Assembly (NCBI GenBank): GCA_025769875.1 | Contig: JAGFNK010000011.1 | Location: 62,001 to 126,000, forward strand | Origin: Russula earlei | Lineage: Eukaryota; Basidiomycota; Agaricomycetes; Russulales; Russulaceae | DNA length: 64,000 nt | Direction of reading: 5' to 3' | In this document: positions 32,097-42,532 of the stretch, piece by piece | Layout of the letters: each line of letters begins with the position of its first letter | How positions within the stretch are numbered: the stretch's first letter is position 1 | Notes under the pieces: generated by a model | Seen by the model: only the letters and a program-made list of their open reading frames with translations | Databases searched by the model: none | Told to the model about the DNA's origin: nothing | Position numbers and translations under genes: made by a program

Positions 32097-34581
32097 TCAC
32101 TTTCGCTTGCTCTGCTCGTACACCATATAGGATATCGAAACAGACGGGATGACCTGTGTGGGTGATGGCGTTGGCGGTTGATAAACAGAAGCCAACAACT
32201 GATCTGAACGGAGGAAGGAACCCACTTTGGCTAGCGTGGGCACCAATCCACGGTAAAACCCGCGCCATCCGTCTCGTCCATACGTCTTTCTGACAACGTC
32301 GGCGATGCCAGAGTAGCGCTCCGGGTGTCCCGATGAGCCCGACGCTTGCAGCCGCGTCCGCACAAGGTTCAGCGGGTAGACCATCGAGGCGCCCACACTT
32401 CCGGATATGCTCCCGAAAGCGAGCACGGCGAGAACGCCAGGTTCGTCTTTCCCGGTGGAACGCAAATAGGCCAACTTGAGGGCCTCGAAGGTGCTCATGT
32501 CGATGGCGGAATATCTGTGAAGAAATAAAAAAACCATGTGAGCGATCGTGGCATCGCCTCCCGAGAGGGTGCAAAGGACACGTGCGGGAATACGCCAACG
32601 AGGCCGACCTATCGCGATGTTGAGCGAGTGTGCGAGGCGGACAACGAACCATTACGCACACCTAGCCCCCGATAGTACGCCTTGAAGCCGCCCAACGCCC
32701 AGAGCCGCCTTGCGGCCGAAGCGAGAGTCCGATTCGACCCTTCGGTGCTGCTCATCCTCTGCGTTTTAAGCGTTTCGATCGGGTATATGCCTATTTCCAA
32801 AAAATCGACGATGAGGGGCCCCTCTAAGTCACAACGAGGGAGGGAACACTCGCTTAGTTGACTCGTGATGCCACCGATGCCGCCCGACAGAAAGCGGCTC
32901 GCTCCGCTGATGTCGCGTACGTCTTCCACATTGTCTATGTAATAAGCGAAAAATCGTTTCTATGGGCCGTCACAATCCTCTCTTCAGAACGCCCACTCGA
33001 CGACGCCTGGAGGGGAGGGGGACGAATTGGGACATACGGAAGCCTCATACGTCATGAACTTGATCGCGGACTCTGGGAAAATCTTCACGACGGACAACCC
33101 ATTGCCCACCCAGAACGCGGCGATGCCGCCCTCGGCGTATATTCGGGCGATCGCGGATGCGATCGCCTTCACGCCCCGCACACTCGCGCCCGGGAGCGGG
33201 GACGGGCCGCCGAGGTCTGGCGGCCTCGTGATGAGGAAAACTTTCAGACGGTCGAACGGGGCTGTGGACGTCCGCGACACTGTTCGCGGCCCAATGCACA
33301 CTCAGCAAGAAGCAGCAGTCGGGGGGGATACGACCGCAATGAATCTCTGACCTGCGCCCGCTACGCCTCCGGCCGCTAAAAACTTGAGGGCCGGTCGTGC
33401 CGCCCAGCCAGCTGTGGTGGTCATCCTCGAATGGGGTGTTGGTGGTAGGGATCGTGCTCGTGGTACAGGCCGCCGCCGTCATCGTCACTCTCTGCGTCGC
33501 TCAGAGTGGGATCGTGATCTCCTGAAGGCACCGGCGGGAGCTGAACGGGCGGGGGCCGATAGATAAGGTAATGAGGGGGCTTGTCTTCTGCGCTGAGGCT
33601 GACATCACCTGCGTACGGGTCGGGTCGGGAGAGGGCACGAAAGCCGATGGTCAGGCATACCACCACGTGGGGAGACCTGGACAACGCACCCTCCATTGTG
33701 ACACGTGCGGCGCCACGGCCATCGTCGCCGAGGAATTTGCGCACCTGGTAAAACTGGTATATTTCCTTCGTGGACACCCTTCGGGGAAGTAGCAGTAGAA
33801 AGTCGCGGAACTCTTGAAAACTTATCGGGTGTGAGTGAGACGACGCGGTGAGGGAGGTCATAAAGTCGGACAAGATCGACGGAGACACTTGTACACCTGG
33901 CAGCACCTTCTGGTTGAGAACGACGACGGCGGGCGAGAGGAGGCCTGGCAGGCTCACCTGCTTTCCGTAAAGCCACCGTCAGTTCCTCCGCGTCTAGACG
34001 TCCGTTGCTGTCCAAGTCTAGCTCATTATGGAAGATGTCCCAGAGCTCTGTTTGTTTTTGGATCACGACGTTTTTTGAGGCCGCGCGCACGAGTCGTCGA
34101 GTCGAGCTTTTTAACGCTTCGGAGCGCAAGGGAGGGAACGAGAGCGAGACTGACCGGCTTCCTTTTCCTCAGCGTACTTTCTGAACTCCTTCCAACGGAT
34201 GTGGCCTGAGGACTTGCAGCTGCCCATGAGCTCTCTCTCGTACATCTTCCGCATCTGTCGTGCGCTTTCGGGAGTGAGAGCCGCGCTGCTAATGCTGTTG
34301 CTGCTACCGCTGCTGCCCACGGCCGGGTACGACGCCACGTCGGGATCCGAGCGCTCGGCGTCCGAGTCAAGCGCGGCGAGCAGCTGCTTCCACAGTGCAC
34401 GCAAACGTGCTTTGCGGTACTCCCGGCCCTCTTGGGCGCGGAACTCGGCCAGCGACCTCGGCAGCGGATGGTACGAGGGCGGATCCGAGCGCAGGTGGGG
34501 AAGATATGGGCGGTCATGGGCTCCGGAAATGCTGCCATCGTACACGGCACGTTTGGAGAGTTCCGTGGAGGACTCGGGCAT
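32097..34581 (-). CDS. Calcium-binding mitochondrial carrier (SCaMC / Sal1 type)
   Basis: The N-terminal regulatory part has an EF-hand loop DLDSNGRLDAEE and a second EF-like segment (HPISFQEFRDFLLL). Three carrier repeats follow, with APFDRLKVFLITRP, AAFWVGNGLSVVKIFPESAI, YPIETLKTQRMSS, FKAYYRGLG, YSAIDMSTFEALKLAYL and YPLNLVRTRLQ. The PxD/ExxK-type motifs and Gly repeats fit the family, which exchanges ATP-Mg for phosphate across the inner membrane under Ca2+ control. One intron (32791-32853) appears to use a GC donor. Frame problems: between the acidic linker and the conserved SWLGG, and between it and ALKFLAAGGVAGA, the frame moves by one base each time; the junction before YSAIDM is also unresolved. 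Confidence 0.82.
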
Positions 34582-34873
34582 TGTCTGCGGCGGGGAGGAA
34601 AAGTTGGGATTGCAAGGTTGCTAGAAAGGGGTGGGAAGGAGGGAAAATAATTAGCAGCTCATCAACACGAGCTGTCCTGTTATTCTTCGTTGGCGCCTTT
34701 CGTTGGTGGTCGACGTTCACCGCCATCCATTGTTACTCCACAAGGGCTTCGCAGGCAGGCACCCATTCGATCACGTGAATAAATGGATTGGTTTGACTGT
34801 CAGGCTAAGGCTCTAATAATTACAACAGAGGGTATGACAATTATGGCGAGACAGTCATGTTCATAGTAAACAG

Positions 34874-36045
34874 TCATCCGAGATGAGTGTGTCCAGATTC
34901 AGCAGGGTACGTTTTGAACACAGACGTGATGGTCCGACCGGCGGTCACCATTGCGCTCCATAGCATGTCCGAGCATGATCGCCGTTTCCGCACCTTCTTG
35001 AGCCTCGAGGCTGGGATGTAGTGCATCGGTAATTCGGATTTTCTGTTCGTCTCCTTGCCCACATCAATCAATCTCTTCTCATTTTGCCCGTCGAGAGCTA
35101 GTCGTAGATTCAATTCTGCCTGCAGAATGTCGTTATTGAACCAGGAACCCATATCGGCGTGAGATGAGACGGCCGTGTGTCCCTCAGAGGACAGGGATTG
35201 CAGACTAGGTCGGGTTTTGACAGACGTTGGCTTGCGTGTGCTTTCGGACTTGCAGAGGGAAGGGGTTGGAGAGTGGCGCAGCGTCTGGAGCGAGGTCTTC
35301 ATGGCAAGAGTTGGAGGATCGGGGTAGATCTGGCAAACAATGGATGCATTGGACTATCGTGGCAACCATGTGAGCGGAACCACGCACCATCCGGTAAGGA
35401 CGCCCTAACGATGTTTGCTGTTCCAGCATGCCCGGAACGGCAATCGACCTCGGTCGCCGCACTGATGGGATAGGCGGCGTCGGGGGACGGAAACTCTATC
35501 GCGAATCATAAGCAATCCCCACGACAAGCTCAGGGAGGAGGCCCACATGCCTTCGGGAATGGGCCTTTGGGTGAATAATGAGACCGAGAGGCATGTGAGT
35601 CTGTCAGAGATGCGGTCCGGGAAAACTCCTGAAACAGAGTTCATTGAGCTGAAGGGCTTGCAACCACCGGAGCACCGACATACTGCGTAAACCGGCTGGC
35701 GTTCGGGAAAGGCGGCCCTACCGGGGCGGTAAAAGCGGCTACCATCACGGTAGAAATCCTGAGAGGCACTTCTGACGACGCTGAGCCAGTTCTCGGGCAT
35801 CTTGAAAAGAGTCAATTTGCCTTCTGCTCTCGCCAAGGGGGGAGGGAGGGGATATGAAAAGCGGGGCTTACTGGTGGCAGAATGTCCTCCGGATCCTCCA
35901 CCGCGGGTCGTTTGTCCGCATTCCCTGAAGGGGGTGTGAATGAAGTGCCCGATGTCGGACGAGAAGACGGTGGGGTGGGTATGAACACGGGCACGGGTTT
36001 TCGCCAGCCCATCCCACGAGAGTTCGAAGGGGCGATTGCGGTCAT
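34874..36045 (-). CDS. Hypothetical multi-exon protein
   Basis: Exon 1 starts at 36045 (MTAIAPSNSRGMGWRKPVPV), Pro-rich, and ends at a GTAAGC donor after LPP. It joins in frame to MPENWLSVVRSASQDFYRDG, which continues SRFYRPGRAAFPERQP. Further exons lie downstream, but I could not fix the junctions between about 35690 and 35300. The last open segment reads MGSWFNNDILQAELNLRLAL and LPMHYIPASRLKKVRKR and stops at 34874. No domain recognised. The clear first splice and natural composition make it likely real. Confidence 0.5.
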
Positions 36046-36813
36046 CAGTAGATTAATACTTCCTCAACTCGGGAGGTGAGAAACGAGAACTAGGATGATT
36101 AGAGGGTGGGATATAAAAGAAAATAGAAAGGGTCGATGCAAGTGCGGACGTGAGAAAGTGCTGGAACAGGGCAGAGTGAGTCGCCAGGATTGGGACGTGT
36201 GGCAAGAAGAACCGAAGTGGTTTATGGCAGCCACACACGAGGACTCAGTCAAAGCAAGGCGTGGAAACCGATCTAAGTTGATGGGCAACAGATTGAGCCA
36301 CGTTCAGTTGGGTGAGGGGCAACCGATACGGCAGGGGCATGATTCAGGCATGTGTTCCGCGCGCCGAGTCCAGGCGGTTTCAATGCAATCGGACCTGAAG
36401 AGGGGTTACGGCAAGCAAACACGCCACGAGGTACTCTTCCCAGAGAACCGTAGACAGAGACTGCCAGCAGGACGGGAAGCAGAGATGGTCAAGCAGGGAA
36501 CGTTCCTTGGCAAAGCTGGCAGGGGAAAGTGGCACGGACGAGTCCGGCCCGGGAAACGGAAGAAGTGCAATCAATTCAATTCATCACATTACGCTAACGG
36601 GTAGTAACTAAGTGCTTGTGGTATGTAGTGAAAGAAGAACGAGACGACCAGGTGTAACAATAGGGGAATCGTTGGTCAGATAAGCAATTGATATATAACT
36701 AAATTTACGTGGCCTTTCATCATTCAACCAAGGTGCGTGAACGATGCCGAAATCGAGTCGTGAACGTTGTAAGAAATGTGAGAGCAACGTTTAAACAAGT
36801 AGGACATCCGGAG
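36046..36813. other. Intergenic stretch, no gene seen
   Basis: A long plus-strand open frame (36095-36604) is present but Arg/Lys/Gly-rich without motifs or spliced context; I treat it as chance. The region must contain the promoter of the hypothetical gene ending at 36045 and the 3' end of the VTT gene. Confidence 0.5.
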
Positions 36814-38315
36814 TCATGAGGTCGTTTGTCGCATTTGCATCTTCTCATCCAAAGATGCTTCCAACTCGTGCTCAGGATCATGTCGTGTTCGTGACGGAGA
36901 TGGCAAGCGAACTTTTGAGCGCCACGCTGTGACCCACATCCAGAGCGAAACGCGCTCCTCGGTCAGTCCTTCAATACTGGCAGACGAGACTGCTGGCGAC
37001 AACCAAGCTTTGAGATGATCGCGGGCGAGGATAGGGGCGAGAGACAAAGATGACAGAAACACGAGTTTGATGATAATGGATGGTGAAGCGAGGATGGAGG
37101 AGATTGTTTGTGGGTATGGTGAAGGCGTAGATGCCAATGTTTGAAGTATGTCACCAATCTACGAAAATAAGACTGAGTCGATGGCTGTATTGGGGTCTGG
37201 TCGAGGGACTGCACCCACCTGACATGTCACCGCAGTCCATGGAATTGCACCGATGAAAGTGCCAAGAACGCAATCCCATAAAGGGACATCGAGGACGCCA
37301 CATGCGATGTTGATACCTGACCAGGGTACGATACCAACTAGACGCAAAACCGTCAACCGTACCCAGGCGGGAGACTTCGCCTTTGTACTGGCCCCAGAGT
37401 CGGCCTCAAAAATGCTGCGCGCTAAGGCCAATGGACGCGGGCAAAAGCGGGTGAAAAATGGAGAAAGAGGAGCGGAGAGAAGTGTTGCTAGGATGGAGCC
37501 GACGGTGGTGAGCAAAGCGAGAAGCAGGGTTGCCAAAATGGGCGAGAATAAAGCGCCGGCAAGAACATTCTTTTTTTTTTTTTTTTTTCCGAGATGAGAC
37601 ATGAATATAAAATGTGGGAATGAAGTGACTTACCCAAAGAACGCTCCCTGGGACAGACCACGCGTGCATCCAAATAGTTGTCGCGGAAATCACGCCGATC
37701 ACATGGGCCAGCGCGCCAAACCCGCTTTGGGAATAGCCATGAAGCTCACGCCCGAGCTGCGCAATGTCTGCCAGGTTTTGGGGCCATGAAAACGAAAACG
37801 GGAGAGTGCGGAAGGCGATCACAACTAGCGCTGTTGACACTGGGAACATAGTAATCACAAACAATATGGGGGCGTGAACCTGTGATGAGTGAGGTGAGCG
37901 CTCGCGTGACCGAGCCAGGGCAAATGATTGTACACACTGAAGGCATGTTCTGAAACCAAGAACGAGGTGTCGAGGGAGCGAAATGCTTTTCTTCTACGTC
38001 ATCTGCAAAGGAAGTCTTGGTAGACGACATCGGAAGAACGGAATCTTCGCTGGGCGAACGGGGAGAGGAGGGAGTTGAATAAGGAGGAAGGTAGGAATAA
38101 ACGTGGAGGAGATCCAAACATCGGTCTATGAGGGCGGACAGCCTCGAGGAAGAGGGCAGGGAGGGTGTGACCTTGTCGGAGACAGGTGTGATAGAAATGG
38201 GATCTAGATGGGGACAAGCATTGGGGCGTGGTCCTAGGGTGGACAGGGTGAGGGCGGGACGGAGGTTTGTAGAGGAGGCACGATGGCGGGCTTGAGGGGG
38301 GGAGAGAGTAGCCAT
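36814..38315 (-). CDS. VTT-domain (Tvp38/TMEM64-like) membrane protein
   Basis: Exons on the complement, 37938-38315, 37634-37879, 37219-37569 and 36814-37158, sum to 1320 nt, 439 aa. A Ser/Pro-rich cytosolic N-terminus precedes hydrophobic segments such as ILFVITMFPVSTALVVIAF and GALFSPILATLLLALLTTVG. The VTT signature is visible as VPGSVLWNVLAGALF and LRLVGIVPWSGINIACGVLD, then GTFIGAIPWTAVTC. Yeast Tvp38 is a late-Golgi vesicle protein of the DedA/VTT superfamily, which includes lipid scramblases. The third intron position is odd: the acceptor at 37570 is preceded by 17-18 adenines rather than pyrimidines. It shares a 163-bp divergent promoter with PheRS alpha. Confidence 0.82.
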
Positions 38316-38478
38316 CGGAGAAAGGGGAGGGGGGAGGACGGACGGGGAACGGTAGGAATGGCGAGTTGTTGTTTCGTTTCATATGGCATTGCATAAAATC
38401 GATTGGTCAGGTCAGGCCAGTCTCGGCTGCCGGCACGGAGTCCCCCTTTCTCTGACTCATCACTTGGGACAAACTCTC
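38316..38478. promoter_or_regulatory. Divergent promoter, VTT protein / PheRS alpha
   Basis: 163 bp between oppositely directed start codons. Inferred from layout only. Confidence 0.55.
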
Positions 38479-40524
38479 ATGGCCGAGCCTCTTCAACAAC
38501 TCATCCTCGACCACCTCAACGTCCACCACTCTTTATACGACTCTCGAACCATCTCCATTCCAGGCGCTGCCTCACCGGCCACAGATCCAGATGCTCAGGT
38601 CACTATCCTTGGCGCTCTCAACTCCCTCCTCAGCAGAGAGGTATCCCATTCACCCTCTTCCGTTTCTTTCCGTTCCGAAACGTTTGGCCTGCAGATGATC
38701 CGCTACGACTCACACGAGACTCTCTCACATGTCCTTACTCCCGAAGGTGCCCAGATCGCTCTCCATGGTTCTCACGAAGCCCGGGTCTGGGCAGCTCTCC
38801 CTGCTAGAGGGGCAGGCTCGCCAATAACGCCTGCACAACTGAAGAAGATCATCGGTGACGAGGCCGCAAAGGTCGGACAAGGGCGCGCATTCAAAAACGG
38901 CTGGATCGCGAAGGATCGCGATGGGCTTATCAAAGCGGTCTGTCACCATCGTCCTGCGCCGCGTCGCGCGTCTGATGCGTGCTTCTCGGGATTCTCAAGG
39001 TATCATCCATTGAAGACACTACCCAGAAAGAACTCCGTGAAATAGACTCCACCGGTACTCTTACCGCTGGCGAGAAGAGCCTTGCAGACCTTAGGAAGCG
39101 AAAACTCGCCGTCCAGAAGTCCGGACCCTTTCGTCTTTTGCTATCCCTCAATTGACCTTCATGTAGGAAGGGCCAATGGTTCACCGTCCACAAGGGACCA
39201 AGTTTTAGTACCTCAACTGCAAAGCCAGAGACCGATCTCACTGTGGATATGCTAGCTTCGTACGGGATACTTATTCCTTCGTCGAGACCTTCTCAGCCAA
39301 TCCACCTTATGTAGTGGCGCCTGGAAATCCGCACGTTTCAAAAAGTACAATTTTGAAGCAGAAGGCATATACCCCAATGGTGGTGCGCTCCATCCTTTAC
39401 TCAAGGTGAGAGAAGAGATGCGCAATATCTTCCTTGAGATGGGGTTTGTTCCCTCGATGATTCAATAATTAGTCTAGCTGATCAGTCATTCTCGTTCTCA
39501 GCTTCGCCGAGATGCCAACCTCTTCTTTCGTCGAATCTGGTTTCTGGTGTTTTGATGCTCTTTTTGTTCCACAACAACATCCGGCTCGCGAATTGCAGGA
39601 CACCTTCTACCTTTCTGATCCAATCAAATCGAATTCCCCACCTCGTGACTACTATGAGCGAGTTTCCCGAGTCCACGAACATGGTGGCTATGGTTCGGTT
39701 GGATACCGCGCTCCGTGGTCCGATGCCGAGTCACACAAGCTCCTTCTCCGTACCCATACAACCGCATCCTCGGCGCATATGCTATACAAGCTCGCCGCGC
39801 GTTGTCGCGGCGAGACGCCGAAAGACGGTGAAGAGTACCAGGTTGGGGTGGCATCTGGCCGCGGCGAGGGTATGACAAGACCCGGAGACGATGGCTTCCG
39901 CCCCGCAAAGTTGTTTAGTATCGACCGCGTGTTTCGAAACGAGACCATGGACGCGACGCATCTAGCAGAGTTTCACCAGGTTGAAGGCGTCGTTGCCGAT
40001 CGGGGGCTGACACTCGCCGATCTGATTGGTCCGTGCGCGTGCTTGCATGCTTTCGTGCGTGCCCTTGATGCTCATGATGTGGCACGTAGGCTTCATGCGT
40101 GTATTTTTCAAAAAGATGGGCATTGAGAATCTCCGATTCAAGCCTGCATACAATCCATATACAGAGGTCCGCCGATTGCTTTCTTTCCGCCGGGTGTGCG
40201 CGGGATGAAGCTTTCTTTGTGATAGCCATCGCTCGAGATCTTCGCGTTTCACCCGATGTTAGACAAGTGGGTCGAGGTAGGGAACAGCGGCATGTTCCGT
40301 CCCGAGATGCTTGAGCCGATGGGTTTCCCGAAAGATGTGCACGTTCATGGATGGGGCATCTCGCTGGAGCGCCCGACCATGATCAGGTGCGTTCAAAATA
40401 CCAGTTACGCACCCGGCGACCAACCTCACCGTATTATAGATATGGAATCAACAACATTCGGACGCTCGTGGGCCATAAAGTACCAATCGAGAATGTAGAA
40501 AAGTCCCCTGCAGTGCGGTTCTAG
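38479..40524 (+). CDS. FRS2: Phenylalanine-tRNA ligase alpha subunit, cytosolic
   Basis: Eight exons, 38479-38937, 39000-39118, 39167-39259, 39315-39443, 39502-40028, 40090-40166, 40226-40386 and 40440-40524, sum to 1650 nt, 549 aa, with every junction in frame. The N-terminal winged-helix DNA/tRNA-binding part ([18 protein letters not shown]) leads to the class II core: [58 protein letters not shown] (motif 2 region), [36 protein letters not shown] and motif 3 [18 protein letters not shown]. It forms the heterotetramer with PheRS beta, encoded about 9.5 kb away on the other strand. Nothing abnormal. Confidence 0.95.
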
Positions 40525-41239
40525 TCCCGCGTGCCCAGGTGCACACAGATCGCAGATCGATGCGAAGGGGAGGACGTATAGATCAGTCTAGCAGATGTAA
40601 AACCTGTTACCGGCGGGTGGTCGGCTATCAAGCACACCACTAGTACATAGGCCAAACGTCGGTCTGTTGTCTAGTCTCGACCAGAAAAGGGGTACAGCAC
40701 GGCCCCATCCACCTTGTGGGAAATCGAGATGCCGACGCCGTCTGCTCGTTGACGTGTCTCAATACAGCAAACGAGTGATTGAACTCACACTGCGGTAATA
40801 TAATAATACCTCGATACCGTCCTAATATCGAATGCTATGTATTCGGCATCATCATTCAACCACACGATCGCGTCGGATGCCCATTTCCCATCACTGAAAT
40901 TGCTATGCCTGCGATGCGGCTTTCTAACAGTGGTCTGCGATGTGTGGATAGGGGGAAGGGAAATACGGCATCGAGGTTGTGTGGCCGAGAACCGCAACGG
41001 AGCGAAACCACACGGACAGCTTTTATTACAAGTATTGAGCCGTCTCCCGCGAACGGCTGGCTGGCCCGGGCGATGTGTGGTTTCACTCGCACTCCAAAGG
41101 AGCTCCACCCCCCCCTCCCCCAAACACACACGCATCATCGCTGGCGCTGCCTCTGGCTCTGTGATCCTCGATCAATCGATCGATGCTATGCTGCCAAAAA
41201 CGAAGAAGCGGGGGACACATTTCGTCCAAGCCCAGGCCC

Positions 41240-41265
41240 AAAAAAAAAAAAAAAAAAAAAAAAAA
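41240..41265. repeat. A26 homopolymer
   Basis: Twenty-six adenines in a row on the plus strand. Confidence 0.95.
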
Positions 41266-41361
41266 GGTCGGTCGGTTTCACTAACGTCTCCCTCCCTCAT
41301 CTCGACATTATCCCTGAATCGCGAAGCTCGTGCTGGGGCCACCATCAAAGGACCTGATCCA

Positions 41362-41386
41362 ATCCGATCCGATCCGATCCGATCCG
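41362..41386. repeat. ATCCG pentanucleotide, five exact units
   Basis: Five uninterrupted ATCCG units. Confidence 0.95.
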
Positions 41387-42532
41387 TCTGATCTGATTTT
41401 TTCGGCAGCGGCGCTATACCAATCGCCTTTTTTATTTATTTTTAAATTTCCCCCGAGGTCGCCGCTCACCTCGCCCCCCCCCCCCTGGAGCCACACACAC
41501 ACACAAAAGAGGAGCGCGTGTGTGGCCGGTTTGTGTCGGGGTCGTTGTGCAACCCATACGGGTACCAGATACATTAAAAAATGGCCTTTTTTTTTTTGCA
41601 TTTCAAAATTATTTTATTTTTTCTTCTCCCGGTGTGTGCACCACAGAGCACAGACACATACCGCCATACCCCATACCATAACACACTGCGCAGCGCAGCG
41701 CACAACACACATGATTCCGGCCCGCAGCAGAGATGAGATTTGAGATGAGATGCAAAAAGGTACGGCCACCGTTACGGCACACAGTAAGGGGGGGGGGGGG
41801 GTCACAAAGAGCGACTTGAAAAACAAAGCAGAGAGCAACGATTTCTTTTGAGATCACCGATCGTATCGTTTTTCGCGTCGAGACTGCCCGTAACTATGAG
41901 CTGTATGTCACCCCGGCCCCGGCCGGGTTCGGGGTCATATGCCAGCTGGATCAGTCTTATTAGGAGGACGAACTGCGTCCGTCCGAACGATGATGCGTGA
42001 TGGCACGCGCGCTGCGTTCAATCGTTCAGTACTATGGTAAGCAAGTGGTAAACCCGACGGGGTTCTGTTGCGCCCCTAGCACAACGACAGCAACAACAAT
42101 AATGCCTCATACAGTACTGTACCCATCACCCATCACCATCGAGCGGCGATCAACGTCACGTCACTGAGCAATCCCGCCAGATTGGTCAGCTCGATTACAC
42201 GCCTCACCAAGGAGGTTTGATTCCATGCGGCGGATGCGCGCGTGGATGGGATGGGACTAAACGGGCAACGAGGCAGTTCTCCTGTATCACAGAAACAAAA
42301 AAAGCAACCGAGAAAAAGCAGAAACGAATAATAGAACAAGCATGGCTGGGCACGCGGTTGTAGGCGCTTCGGACCGACTGGGAATTGGCGGGTTTTTGTG
42401 CTTGTGTTCGTGAGCATGCGATCAGAAAAACGACAAAAGAAATAAAATTCTTGACTAAGAGTCTAGAAAATCACTATGTAGGTCACCTGTGTGCAGTGTG
42501 GCGAAGGTTGCGCGAACAGGGCGGCCGAGAGA

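Larger units (their letters stand above)
40525..42532. other. 2-kb intergenic region rich in simple sequence
   Basis: No supported gene. It contains A26 at 41240-41265, five ATCCG units at 41362-41386, C and G runs near 41476 and 41788, and T runs near 41590. The two flanking genes converge, so it is mostly 3' flanking DNA. Apparent frames on both strands are driven by the simple repeats. Confidence 0.6.

Noticed and set aside
36095..36604. A 169-aa plus-strand open frame
   Set aside because: Arg/Lys/Gly/Gln-rich without hydrophobic core, motif or splice context; overlaps a promoter region. Probably chance.
41330..41857. Frames in the simple-sequence region that look like secreted or Cys-rich peptides
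   Set aside because: They are generated by homopolymers and short tandem repeats, with no conserved features.
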